Part shown: piece by piece, positions 50,155-58,465 of the stretch
Numbering within the stretch: position 1 is the stretch's first letter
Layout: the number at the start of each line of letters is the position of its first letter
From: Rickettsia endosymbiont of Lasioglossum villosulum
GTDB taxonomy: Bacteria > Pseudomonadota > Alphaproteobacteria > Rickettsiales > Rickettsiaceae
Length of the DNA: 64,000 bases
Direction of reading: 5' to 3'
Assembly: GCF_964026455.1 (NCBI RefSeq)
Contig: NZ_OZ032152.1
Location: 1,054,001 to 1,118,000, forward strand
The notes under the pieces: model-generated
What the model was told of the DNA's origin: nothing
Databases searched by the model: none
What the model saw: the letters and a program-made list of their open reading frames with translations, nothing else
Made by a program: the position numbers and the translations under genes

Positions 50155-51318
50155 ATGAAATTATCCGATTTTGACTTTGACTTACCTTTAGAGCTAATCG
50201 TTCAAAACCCAGTAAGCAAACGTGATGAGTCAAATTTATTAATTGCTTCTACACAGCAATATGTCAAGACCAAATTTTACAATATTATTGATTATTTAAA
50301 AGAAGGGGATCTATTAGTTTTTAATAACAGTAAAGTGATCAAAGCCAAGTTAAATTTAGACAAAAACATCACCATAAACTTAAATCAAAAACTTAAGGAT
50401 ATAGTGACGAACGACGATCTAGGCAAACTTAAATCAATCGACTATTGGTCAGCTTTTGCAAAACCTGCACGTAAGCTAAAGATAGGCGATGAGTTTTATT
50501 TTGATGATCATAAAATAATTATCACCGAAAAGCTCGAAATGGGTGAGATTAAAATTAAATTTGAACTTGCTAATATTTCGGTGTTTGAGTTTTTAGATAA
50601 ATATGGTGAAATGCCATTACCACTTTATATTAAGAGACCATTTCAAAAATCGCTAGCTCAACGTCATTGCGAGGAAAGACACAGTCCTGACACGGCAATC
50701 TCGTTACAAAATCCTGAGATTGCCACGGCGTCCCAAAGGATGCCTCGCAATGACAATAAACTCGACGATGAACGTTATCAAACAGTTTATAGCAATATTC
50801 AAGGTTCGGTTGCTGCACCAACGGCAGGCTTACATTTCACAAACGATATAATAAATAAGCTTAAAGAAAAAGGGGTGCAAGTGGCGTTTGTAACTCTACA
50901 TGTCGGAGCAGGAACTTTTATGCCAGTTAAAACCGAGAATATTAACGAGCATAAAATGCATACGGAATATTGCTCTATTACTCCTGAAACCGCTGCAATT
51001 ATAAATAAGGCTAAACAAGAAAAAAGACGTATTATAGCAGTCGGCACTACAAGCCTTAGAACTCTTGAAAGCTCTGCTATAAATGGCAATTTAAATTCTG
51101 GCGAGTTTGAAACCGATATCTTTATAACTCCAGGATTTAAATTTCAAATAGTCGACATGTTGCTTACTAATTTTCATTTCCCAAAATCTACTTTATTTAT
51201 GCTAGTTTGTGCTTTTGCTGGCTTTAAAGAAATGCACGAACTATATAAATACGCCATAAAAGAACAAATGCGTTTTTTTAGCTACGGCGATGCAACACTT
51301 TTGTACAGAAAAGTATAA
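50155..51318 (+). CDS. queA: S-adenosylmethionine:tRNA ribosyltransferase-isomerase (QueA) with an in-frame palindromic-element insertion
   Basis: QueA forms epoxyqueuosine on tRNA from the preQ1 base. The 387-residue protein has DFDLPLELIVQNPVSKRDES at the start, GDLLVFNNSKVI, LPLYIKRP, VAAPTAGLHFTN, VTLHVGAGTFMPV and C-terminal TNFHFPKSTLFMLV. Between residues about 164 and 203 lies extra sequence (SLAQRHCEERHSPDTAISLQ) with no QueA counterpart, encoded by a family B element at 50662–50755. The frame stays open through it, and the flanking RP and DDERYQTVYS pick up the normal family pattern. The enzyme is probably functional with a surface loop. Confidence 0.93.
   Translation: MKLSDFDFDLPLELIVQNPVSKRDESNLLIASTQQYVKTKFYNIIDYLKEGDLLVFNNSKVIKAKLNLDKNITINLNQKLKDIVTNDDLGKLKSIDYWSAFAKPARKLKIGDEFYFDDHKIIITEKLEMGEIKIKFELANISVFEFLDKYGEMPLPLYIKRPFQKSLAQRHCEERHSPDTAISLQNPEIATASQRMPRNDNKLDDERYQTVYSNIQGSVAAPTAGLHFTNDIINKLKEKGVQVAFVTLHVGAGTFMPVKTENINEHKMHTEYCSITPETAAIINKAKQEKRRIIAVGTTSLRTLESSAINGNLNSGEFETDIFITPGFKFQIVDMLLTNFHFPKSTLFMLVCAFAGFKEMHELYKYAIKEQMRFFSYGDATLLYRKV
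50662..50755. repeat. Family B palindromic element inside queA
   Basis: CGTCATTGCGAGG at the left and CCTCGCAATGACA at the right with CCTGAGATTGCC in the centre; it encodes part of QueA, about residues 170–201. Confidence 0.9.
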
Positions 51319-51320
51319 AT

Positions 51321-52784
51321 TTAAATATATCCTAAAAACTTCTTGATTAGAATTTGGATGAAGTAAAAGAATATCACAGCAGCACAGCAGATCATGATAC
51401 TTATTTGCATAAGCTGCGGAAGCTGTTTTGCTATATTTGAGGTTTCAGTCGAAGAAGGTTTGTAAATAAATCCTAATATTTTGATAAGATACAGGCTTGA
51501 GAATATACTACTAATTATTATAACAGCCATCACGATAAACTGATTCTGTTCGGCTGCTGCCAATAAAATTGAGAATTTACTTATGAAGCCGCTTAATATC
51601 GGAATACCGATTAGTGATAATGACGATATTAATATCATAAAAGAAATCAATGGGAATTCTTTTGAAGTACCTGCTAAATCCTGCACTTGATTGGCTTTCT
51701 TTAGGCTATAAATACTCCCCATACTATAAAATAAACAAATCTTTGTAAAAGAATGCGATACTAAATGTAGAGTTGCAACGGCTAAGGACTTAGGCGTTAG
51801 CATAAAAGCACTAAGCAATGCTATACTTAATTGATTCATAGTGGAATAAGCAAGTATTTTCTTAATATTATCCGTTCCAAAAGCTTTAAATGTACTATAA
51901 AAAATGCTGACTATCGGAATAAAAATCAGCCAGTTAAATGCTTCAAATATTTCTTGTAAGTATGATAAGCCAAATATATATACTAAAATTTTATAAATAC
52001 AAAATAAGCCGGTTTTTACTACTATCACTGCATGCAGTAAACTACTGACAGGATAATGTGCAACCATTGCTGCGGGAAGCCATGTATGTACTGGAAAAAT
52101 CGCTGTCTTTGCAATACCGAAAATAAACATTAGCAATAAAAGAATAGACTGATTTTTAGAAAAATGCTCTAGCATTAGCCCTTTACTTCCGAAATCCCCA
52201 TTACCGATTTTAGCATAAATGATTATAATAGCCGGCAAAAATAACATAATTCCGGTGATCATCAAAATTTTTAAATATTTATATAATCCCGTAAGCACTA
52301 TGTTATTTTTAGTATGCCCTATTAAAAAAGCCGTAGAAATTGTTAAAAGCTCATAACAAATAAACATCGTAAATAAATTGCTAGATAGGGCAATTAAAAC
52401 GCCGATAAGAATAGTTAGATTAAAGAAGAATAAAAACCTTGAAGAGTTTTCTATATTATTAATAGCAAGATATTTCGGAGTATAAAGCAGCGAACAAATC
52501 CATAAAAAGCTAATCAAACTTAAGAAGATCAGCCCTAAAGGTTCGAGATGAAAACCTATAAAATAATTACCGAATATATGGAACTTAAACCCTGCTCTTA
52601 CGCCTTTTAAAAATATCCAATCAATAATTAGAATATTACTAAAGAAAAAAATCCCGATAGCAATAAGTAAAAAATTACGTGTAAAACTATCTTCTTTAGT
52701 CACAAACGGACTAGTTAAATTCAGCATACCAACTAGTAAAGTTGATAGAATCAAAAGATTCGGAGTGGTAAATTGTGCTAGCAT
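51321..52784 (-). CDS. Mrp/Mnh-type antiporter subunit D-like (NuoM/N-related) protein
   Basis: A 487-residue membrane protein with about 14 hydrophobic segments, of the complex-I-related proton-translocating family. Core blocks are FTMFICYELLTISTAFLIGH, KTAIFPVHTWLPAAMVAHYP and VSSLLHAVIVVKTGLFCIYK, plus KKILAYSTMNQLSIALLS. The essential Glu in YELLT and Lys in the central helices are present. In Rickettsia these genes lie apart from the nuo operons and resemble the Na+/H+ antiporter subunits MnhD. It is tail-to-tail with queA, two bases apart, and downstream of two related genes. Confidence 0.82.
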   Translation of the reverse strand: MLAQFTTPNLLILSTLLVGMLNLTSPFVTKEDSFTRNFLLIAIGIFFFSNILIIDWIFLKGVRAGFKFHIFGNYFIGFHLEPLGLIFLSLISFLWICSLLYTPKYLAINNIENSSRFLFFFNLTILIGVLIALSSNLFTMFICYELLTISTAFLIGHTKNNIVLTGLYKYLKILMITGIMLFLPAIIIIYAKIGNGDFGSKGLMLEHFSKNQSILLLLMFIFGIAKTAIFPVHTWLPAAMVAHYPVSSLLHAVIVVKTGLFCIYKILVYIFGLSYLQEIFEAFNWLIFIPIVSIFYSTFKAFGTDNIKKILAYSTMNQLSIALLSAFMLTPKSLAVATLHLVSHSFTKICLFYSMGSIYSLKKANQVQDLAGTSKEFPLISFMILISSLSLIGIPILSGFISKFSILLAAAEQNQFIVMAVIIISSIFSSLYLIKILGFIYKPSSTETSNIAKQLPQLMQISIMICCAAVIFFYFIQILIKKFLGYI

Positions 52785-52799
52785 GTTATTATGTTTTTA

Positions 52800-53110
52800 T
52801 TAGTTATCAACACCATTGCGAGGAGTGGCAAAGCCACGACGCAGCAATCTCAGGATTTTATTGTGTCATCTAGTTAGCTTTTTCGGCGTTGTTACGTACC
52901 TCGAAAAGCATCCTCAGTGTCATCCCGTGGCGGCATTGCCTGCGTGGATCGGTTTTTCCGTCTAAGCTAAGGAAATTACGAAGTAATTGACGAAGCAATC
53001 CAGCTAAAAAATGCTAATTTATAGTATTTTTTATTATTTTTTCTAGATTGCCACGCTCATTTCATTCGCGTAGCTCAGACGACTTTCGATCCACGCAACA
53101 ATGTCTCCCG
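52800..53110. repeat. Partial family B and inverted family A repeats
   Basis: 52812–52850 is a left half of a family B element. 52925–53105 is an inverted family A copy (GATCGGTTTTTCCGTCTAAG, AGGAAATTACGAAGTAATTG, GATTGCCACGCTCATTTCAT, ACGACTTTCGATCCACGCAA) joined to CACGGGATGACA. It fills the 401-base gap between the two antiporter subunit genes. Confidence 0.8.
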
Positions 53111-53185
53111 CGGCTTGACCACGGGATGACACCGAAGATACCTCTCGGCTTATACAAGTAATAACATCAAAAGCTTTTTCTTTTC

Positions 53186-54484
53186 TTAAGTTGATTCTTG
53201 CTTTTGCAAAAATAAAAGTTTCACCATTTTATAGTGATAGAATAATGATCCTACCGAGCTTAGTAAAATTATTATAAAATCTAATAATAGATTTTGCTTT
53301 AAAAATAATTCTAGAATACTTACCTTAACAAAAAATAATGGGCTAATTGGCAAGCCGCTGCTACAAATTACAGCTATTATTACTAAAACTTGGTTCGGTT
53401 TTTTCGAATATGCTTCTTTATAAGCAGCAATTAGAAAAAGAGCTATTTTATTTATGCTATCTATAATCAATAAGCATGGCAAAATTTTCATACCGCTATC
53501 GGTAACATATAACAAAAATACATAGCCTATTTGAGTAATACACGAATATACTATAATTTTCTTAAAACTCTCAGACTTATAAGCAAAATACGGGACTATA
53601 ATAAGCGTCAATAAAGCAATAGGTCTTATAAAATTGTTAATTGCTAGTTTAATCGTTTCATAATTTATAATGAGATAGGTAAATTTATATATTATATATA
53701 CACCTATTATAGTCGAAATTTCTGCCAAATATACTAGAATCACTGAAGCGGTGCTGCTATAAGCTCTCATCATCCAAAAATGCATAGGGAAAAAAGCAGT
53801 TTTTAAAATAACCCCTATTAAGAAAAATCCTATAGATAAAGTTACAATATTTGAATTAGAATATTTTTGTAAAAATCCAGCTACATCCAACATATTTAAA
53901 CTACCTGTAATGCTTAGCAGAAAGCCTATGGCTATAAGAATTAAAGTTGCCCCAATACTACCCATTATTAAATAATCAAGAGCACCTATTAAGGATTTAT
54001 GGTTACCACCGCTAGCTATCAGAACGTAGCTACTAAGTGCTGAAATCTCTATAAATACATATAAATTAAAGAAATCATTAGTACTAACCATTCCTAAATA
54101 ACCCATATGAGCAAACAGTAATATGGCGTAAAATAAAGTTCTTCTACTAATGTTAATATATTTTAGGATAGTTTGGTTAGTGATATTGTAGCAAAAAATT
54201 AGAAAGAATAATAAAACCGAATTAAGGTAAATAATAATAGCTTGATTCAAAGAGTTTAAATAATACTCAATCCCGATAGAGGAAGCCCATCCTCCCATCA
54301 CATAAGAAATTTCAGTATTTTTTACAATAAAATACCCGTAAATACTAATTATAAAACTTGTTAAAACACAGCAGATAGTAATGATTCGAGTTAATAAAAT
54401 AAAACGAAAAAATATTGTCGCAAGTAATGCCCCTGCAAATGGGAATAAAATCTGTAAGATTGGGAAATGGTTGGCTAGGATCAT
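53186..54484 (-). CDS. Second Mrp/Mnh-type antiporter subunit D-like protein
   Basis: A 432-residue membrane protein with about 13 hydrophobic segments. It shows FNLYVFIEISALSSYVLIAS (the conserved Glu), LKTAFFPMHFWMMRAYSSTA (lysine and HxW motif) and KKIIVYSCITQIGYVFLLYV, as in MnhD/NuoN-like proteins. It is shorter than the first paralogue and lies upstream of it on the same strand. It is 152 bases downstream of the mnhC-like gene, so the three formed an operon now separated by repeats. Confidence 0.82.
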   Translation of the reverse strand: MILANHFPILQILFPFAGALLATIFFRFILLTRIITICCVLTSFIISIYGYFIVKNTEISYVMGGWASSIGIEYYLNSLNQAIIIYLNSVLLFFLIFCYNITNQTILKYINISRRTLFYAILLFAHMGYLGMVSTNDFFNLYVFIEISALSSYVLIASGGNHKSLIGALDYLIMGSIGATLILIAIGFLLSITGSLNMLDVAGFLQKYSNSNIVTLSIGFFLIGVILKTAFFPMHFWMMRAYSSTASVILVYLAEISTIIGVYIIYKFTYLIINYETIKLAINNFIRPIALLTLIIVPYFAYKSESFKKIIVYSCITQIGYVFLLYVTDSGMKILPCLLIIDSINKIALFLIAAYKEAYSKKPNQVLVIIAVICSSGLPISPLFFVKVSILELFLKQNLLLDFIIILLSSVGSLFYHYKMVKLLFLQKQEST

Positions 54485-54501
54485 GGGTTTTTATTCAAAT
54501 C

Positions 54502-54612
54502 GGTGTCATCCTGTGGCTTGTCCACGGTAGTAAGTAAAAACAACTTTTGATACTAATAATTTTAGTACTTTAAGCTGGATCCCGCGATCAAGTCGCGGGA
54601 TGACAGGTGGTT
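54502..54612. repeat. Palindromic repeat, family C
   Basis: GTGTCATCCTGTGGCTTGTCC at left, ACTAATAATTTTAGTACTTT in the centre and GGATCCCGCGATCAAGTCGC–GGGATGACA at right. It separates the second subunit D gene from the subunit C gene. Confidence 0.8.
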
Positions 54613-54636
54613 ACAAATAACATACTAGAAATATAT

Positions 54637-54972
54637 CTATTTATCAAAACTAATTTCGTTTTCTGATATTGTACCAAAGTGTTTATAAATTTGATATATG
54701 AAACTTAGAGCTACGCTAAGTGTTGCAAAACCCACTACTATAGCTGTTAGCATCAATACATGAGGCAACGGGCTGGTGTAGGTGGTGACGCTTTCTTGCA
54801 TAATAGGTACAATACCTGTTTTAACTTTACCCAAAGCTAAATAAAAAACTAATACTGAACTTTGAAAAACCCCAAGACCTATAATTTTATGAATATAATT
54901 ATGACTTGTAAGCATTATAAATAAACCCGAAGTCAGTAATATTAAAGCAAAAAAATATATTAAATGGGACAT
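54637..54972 (-). CDS. Mrp/Mnh-type antiporter subunit C (NuoK-related)
   Basis: A 111-residue membrane protein with three hydrophobic segments, matching NuoK/MnhC: LLTSGLFIMLTSHNYIHKII in helix 1, GLGVFQSSVLVFYLALG in helix 2 and PLPHVLMLTAIVVGFATLSV in helix 3, where PLPHVLMLTAIVV is a hallmark of MnhC. It is first of the minus-strand antiporter group in this window; subunits A, B, E, F and G are not visible here. Confidence 0.88.
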   Translation of the reverse strand: MSHLIYFFALILLTSGLFIMLTSHNYIHKIIGLGVFQSSVLVFYLALGKVKTGIVPIMQESVTTYTSPLPHVLMLTAIVVGFATLSVALSFIYQIYKHFGTISENEISFDK

Positions 54973-55008
54973 ATGTATATAGTTAAGTGAAGGATAATAC
55001 GAAGATCA

Positions 55009-55110
55009 ACTTGAAAAAGAGCAAGGAGACTGTAAGCCGAGGTGCGGAGCGTATACTTAATACGTGAGCAGCCGAGGACTTACAAAGACGACGCAGCCAA
55101 TTTTTCAAGT
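55009..55110. repeat. Palindromic repeat, family D (well-preserved copy)
   Basis: The termini ACTTGAAAAA (55009–55018) and TTTTTCAAGT (55101–55110) are perfect inverted repeats, and the interior has GTAAGCCGAGGTGCGGAGCG and GTGAGCAGCCGAGGACTTAC. A degenerate copy is at 7401–7503. It ends 11 bases before the virB9 stop codon. Confidence 0.8.
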
Positions 55111-55120
55111 TCATCGAGTA

Positions 55121-55873
55121 TCAGTATGCTCTAAAAGATTCATTGAATATACAAGTAATCTTTTTACCTTTACGCACAGCAAGTTTTGGGAATACTTGTT
55201 CAAGAATAACTAAATTAGGGTTATCTGGAGCGAGACGATAATTTACTAAAGACTCACGCAGTGAATCATCTACAGCAAAAATACCAGGAATTTCAGAATT
55301 TTTATCTCTAAATTGTAGATAGGTGAATTCGCCATCGTCAAAAATTTTGATAGGAGCTATTTCTTCACTACCGCTAATATAATAGTTAAAGTTATATTTT
55401 TCTGGATGATTAAGATCAGGGCTTGCCGAAGAGGCAATATAAGTTTGCATGTGACCACCAGCATTATCATTGTCATCATCTGGATAAAGAAATTTTACGT
55501 TAAAAACCATTTCTGGATCACGCATATCAAGAGTCTCAGCAGCGTATAGTTCAAAGAAATATGTTCGTTTATTAGTAATTAAAGTCATATTAGTAGTGGC
55601 ATCCTGTTCCATCGGTTTAATAAAAATCCTATGACCTGCAGGTACTATTTGCCAAGAAGTAGTATCACCCATAGAGATACTCACTATTTCTTCATCTCTT
55701 GCAAGTTCTATACTTGCTTGATAGCCGTAATATCCTGTAAATTTAAAAACATCATCAGGGTTATAAACCATAACTCTTAAACGAGAATCTTGCCCCAAAG
55801 GTCTTGACTCTCTAATAGCAAATATATTTAATGTAAAAAATATTATTGTAAAAAATATTATTAATCGCTTCAT
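55121..55873 (-). CDS. rvhB9: Type IV secretion protein VirB9 (RvhB9, full-length copy)
   Basis: VirB9 forms the outer-membrane core complex with VirB7 and VirB10. The 250-residue protein has a signal peptide (MKRLIIFFTIIFFTLNIFAI), an N-terminal beta domain with MVYNPDDVFKFTGYYGYQAS and FIKPMEQDATTNMTLITNKR, a linker, and the C-terminal domain with YISGSEEIAPIKIFDDGEFT, YLQFRD and a closing NESFRA. Both domains are present, in contrast to the second copy at 57876. It is one base downstream of virB8 on the minus strand. Confidence 0.93.
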   Translation of the reverse strand: MKRLIIFFTIIFFTLNIFAIRESRPLGQDSRLRVMVYNPDDVFKFTGYYGYQASIELARDEEIVSISMGDTTSWQIVPAGHRIFIKPMEQDATTNMTLITNKRTYFFELYAAETLDMRDPEMVFNVKFLYPDDDNDNAGGHMQTYIASSASPDLNHPEKYNFNYYISGSEEIAPIKIFDDGEFTYLQFRDKNSEIPGIFAVDDSLRESLVNYRLAPDNPNLVILEQVFPKLAVRKGKKITCIFNESFRAY

Positions 55874-55874
55874 A

Positions 55875-56573
55875 TTATTTCTGGTTTTTATCTTTTAATA
55901 ATTTTAGCTTATAACTGGTAACAGTAAAATTAAATGGAGCATTAGGCGGAAGATTTGCACCGATAGAATCCATTATATAACCTATTTTTGCTTCCCATAA
56001 CATATTTTCTAAAACTTCCCCTGCACTATTTTTAGCTAATGACTCAAAAGTAACAGCTACTTCATTATTATTTATATTTTGAATTGATGTTATATTAATT
56101 GAACGCCTATATAATTTTTGATATCGCATAACCGGTGATAGCGGGTTATCAATATTCATAAAATTAGCAAATTGCATATAAACAATACTTGTAGAACTAT
56201 TTTTAATAAAAACAAATTGTTGTTTTAATAAATCATAATTATATTCCTCTCGCTGTAGTACGTAATTTTTGAGCATAATATTAGCAACAGAACCATAAGG
56301 GTCACGCAATGCAGATTCTTTAGTGTTAGTAATAGTAGCTTGTTTTTCGGTACTAGATTTTATCAAGTAACTTATTTTTTCTTTTATAGGTAATAATACA
56401 TCAATATTTATACAAATAATAGTAAGTAATAACGTAAATGTTGCACATGCTAAAAGTAAAAGAGACCTACTACTTAACGGCACTACATATTTAAAGCTGT
56501 ACCATTTTCTTGCATCACTAAAATATTCGCCGGATTTAACATATTCTTGTACGGCACTAAGTACTGGATCCAT
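55875..56573 (-). CDS. rvhB8: Type IV secretion protein VirB8 (RvhB8, minus-strand copy)
   Basis: VirB8 is a bitopic inner-membrane assembly factor. The 232-residue protein has a cytoplasmic N terminus, one transmembrane helix (about 32–55, LLLLACATFTLLLTIICINI), and a periplasmic NTF2-like domain. It begins a two-gene minus-strand operon with virB9, divergent from the plus-strand virB7–D4 genes. A second VirB8 is at 57170; the two differ widely in sequence, so the duplication is old. Confidence 0.88.
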   Translation of the reverse strand: MDPVLSAVQEYVKSGEYFSDARKWYSFKYVVPLSSRSLLLLACATFTLLLTIICINIDVLLPIKEKISYLIKSSTEKQATITNTKESALRDPYGSVANIMLKNYVLQREEYNYDLLKQQFVFIKNSSTSIVYMQFANFMNIDNPLSPVMRYQKLYRRSINITSIQNINNNEVAVTFESLAKNSAGEVLENMLWEAKIGYIMDSIGANLPPNAPFNFTVTSYKLKLLKDKNQK

Positions 56574-56933
56574 AATTATTTAGTAATTGATGAGTATTTT
56601 TATCCCCATAACCTTAGCATAATTATTTTAATATAATTATCATTTGTTAATTTAAGATTATTTAAGTTATAAAATAACTTTATATTGTTGCTACAATACC
56701 AAAATACTACTTAATTTTAAAATTAAAATAAATAATTTATAAATTTAAATTATACAATAATAATTATTGATGGTAATAATATTGTATCAATATTATTGTT
56801 ATATAACACTGTTTACAATCTTTTTAATATTTTTTTACACTTAAAATAAATTTTTGTAAAAAATGCTTGTGAACAATTATATACTAAGCTAATTTAAACA
56901 AGTAATAAAATAAACCACTATTATATATTTAAG
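56574..56933. promoter_or_regulatory. Divergent rvh promoter region with a 10-bp palindrome
   Basis: This 360-base, extremely AT-rich gap lies between the minus-strand virB8–virB9 pair and the plus-strand virB7–virD4 genes. It must hold both promoters. A perfect inverted repeat AATAATATTG (56775–56784), spacer TAT, CAATATTATT (56788–56797) lies near its centre and could bind a dimeric regulator. A TATACT at 56880–56885 is a possible -10 for virB7 but lacks a good -35. No gene is visible. Confidence 0.5.
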
Positions 56934-57116
56934 ATGTTAAAATTATTCAAGTTTGGGGTATTATTAATTATGCTTTCACAATTATTATCATGTACACCCT
57001 CAGCACCTTACGAAATTAAAAGCCCGTGTGTTGCAGCTGAAATTAATGATGAAGCAGAGTTAAGTATGAATCCTTGTGTAAGAAGACCGGTTAATTCTAT
57101 AATAGATATAGCATAA
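56934..57116 (+). CDS. rvhB7: Type IV secretion lipoprotein VirB7 (RvhB7)
   Basis: VirB7 is the small outer-membrane lipoprotein that stabilises VirB9. The 60-residue product has a signal peptide with lipobox LLSC (MLKLFKFGVLLIMLSQLLSC, Cys20) and a short mature part with two further cysteines (SPCVAAE, MNPCVRR), one of which could form a disulfide with VirB9. Identification rests on size, lipobox and position between the virB8/virB9 pairs. Confidence 0.82.
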   Translation: MLKLFKFGVLLIMLSQLLSCTPSAPYEIKSPCVAAEINDEAELSMNPCVRRPVNSIIDIA

Positions 57117-57169
57117 ATATATCAATGACACTTATTTCGCTAGTAACCGTTTAATATAACAATAGAAGT

Positions 57170-57889
57170 ATGTTAGATAATATATTCGGCTTCTTTAAAT
57201 CAAGTGATAAAGCACAAAATGATGCAAAGAGCGAGCAAAACCAAGCAAATCCGCTAAAGATAACTCAAAATTGGTATGAAGAACGTGCTGATAAGCTGAT
57301 TGTTCAACGTAACTTATTAATAATATTACTAATAATATTATCAATTTTTATGGTAATATCTACTTTAGTAATAGCTTTTGTGGTAAAATCTAAACAAATT
57401 GATCCTTTTGTCATTCAGCTTGATGATACTACCGGTCGTGCATCAGTAGTAGAACCTATTTCATCACCAGTGCTTACTGCAGATGAATCTCTTACAAGAT
57501 ATTTTATAAAAAAATATATAAATGCAAGAGAAACATATAATTTTGTTGATTTCACTACCTTGGCACGCACTACTATAAGATTACTTTCAACGAGTAATGT
57601 TTTTTATGGTCATCTTGGGTATATAAGAGATAAAAACAACGATCCAAGTTTAAAGTATCAGGAAAATAATACGACTTATTTAGTAGTAAAGTCATGGTCA
57701 AAAATTGCCTCAGACAAATATATAGTTAGATTTTCCGTAAATGAAGCAACAGGAAATCAAACAGTTTATAATAAAATAGCAGTAGTAAGTTATGCTTACG
57801 TACCAATGCAATTAACAGATTCAGAACTTGATATAAATCCTGTAGGATTTCAAGTTAACGGATATAGGGTAGACGATGATAATAGTTAG
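57170..57889 (+). CDS. rvhB8-2: Type IV secretion protein VirB8 (RvhB8, plus-strand copy)
   Basis: A 239-residue second VirB8. Cytoplasmic N terminus (about 1–45), transmembrane helix about 46–70 (LLIILLIILSIFMVISTLVI), and a periplasmic domain with DPFVIQLDDTTGRASVVEPI and YVPMQLTDSELDINPVGFQV, the latter the typical VirB8 C-terminal NPxGFxV pattern. That motif is better conserved here than in the minus-strand copy, suggesting that this one is the structural subunit. It overlaps the next virB9 copy by 14 bases. Confidence 0.92.
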   Translation: MLDNIFGFFKSSDKAQNDAKSEQNQANPLKITQNWYEERADKLIVQRNLLIILLIILSIFMVISTLVIAFVVKSKQIDPFVIQLDDTTGRASVVEPISSPVLTADESLTRYFIKKYINARETYNFVDFTTLARTTIRLLSTSNVFYGHLGYIRDKNNDPSLKYQENNTTYLVVKSWSKIASDKYIVRFSVNEATGNQTVYNKIAVVSYAYVPMQLTDSELDINPVGFQVNGYRVDDDNS

Positions 57890-58361
57890 ATTTTGTTTTT
57901 TAATTTTTATATATTTAAGTGGCTTAATAGCTAATGCTGACTGCCCACTTTTAGAAAATGATCCATGTAGTAATATCAGTAATAATTATTTGGATGATTT
58001 ATCTATAACTAGGGATAATAGGATACAAACATATATATATAATCCTAATGAAGTTTATTTATTAACACTGCATTTCGGTTTTCAAGCACATATAGAATTT
58101 GCTAAAAATGAAGAAGTTCAAAATATCATCCTTGGAGACGCCTATGCGTGGAAACTAACTCCTATTGGTAATCGTTTATTTATAAAACCTCTTGAAAAAT
58201 ATATTCGTACTAACATGACTATCATAACTAACAAAAGAACATATGAATTTGATATTTCTTCTGTTGAGTTAATGGAAGGTCATGAGAAAGAGTTAGTATA
58301 TGTAATTAAATTTGACTATTCTAAGAATAGAACAAGCAATAATTACATGGCAAGATACTAG
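57876..58361 (+). CDS. rvhB9-2: VirB9-like protein lacking the C-terminal domain (RvhB9, second copy)
   Basis: A 161-residue protein with a signal peptide (FCFLIFIYLSGLIANA) and only the N-terminal VirB9 beta domain (YIYNPNEVYLLTLHFGFQAH, FIKPLEKYIRTNMTIITNKR). The C-terminal VirB7/VirB10-binding domain of the other copy is absent. The frame ends cleanly before a repeat fragment, so truncation may be old and stabilised. It starts inside the end of virB8 in another frame. Confidence 0.85.
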   Translation: MIIVRFCFLIFIYLSGLIANADCPLLENDPCSNISNNYLDDLSITRDNRIQTYIYNPNEVYLLTLHFGFQAHIEFAKNEEVQNIILGDAYAWKLTPIGNRLFIKPLEKYIRTNMTIITNKRTYEFDISSVELMEGHEKELVYVIKFDYSKNRTSNNYMARY

Positions 58362-58369
58362 TATAGTTT

Positions 58370-58436
58370 ACGTCATTGCGAGCGACTGCAAGGAGTGCGG
58401 CAATCTCATAAAGCAAACTCCTGAGATTGCCACTTA
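58370..58436. repeat. Family B repeat, 3'-truncated, upstream of virB10
   Basis: ACGTCATTGCGAGCGACTGC and ACTCCTGAGATTGCCACTTA are present, but the right-hand CGCAATGACG end is missing. It starts just after the truncated virB9 copy and may mark the event that removed that gene's 3' end. Confidence 0.7.
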
Positions 58437-58465
58437 ATAACAACAAACTATAATATAATTTAAAT

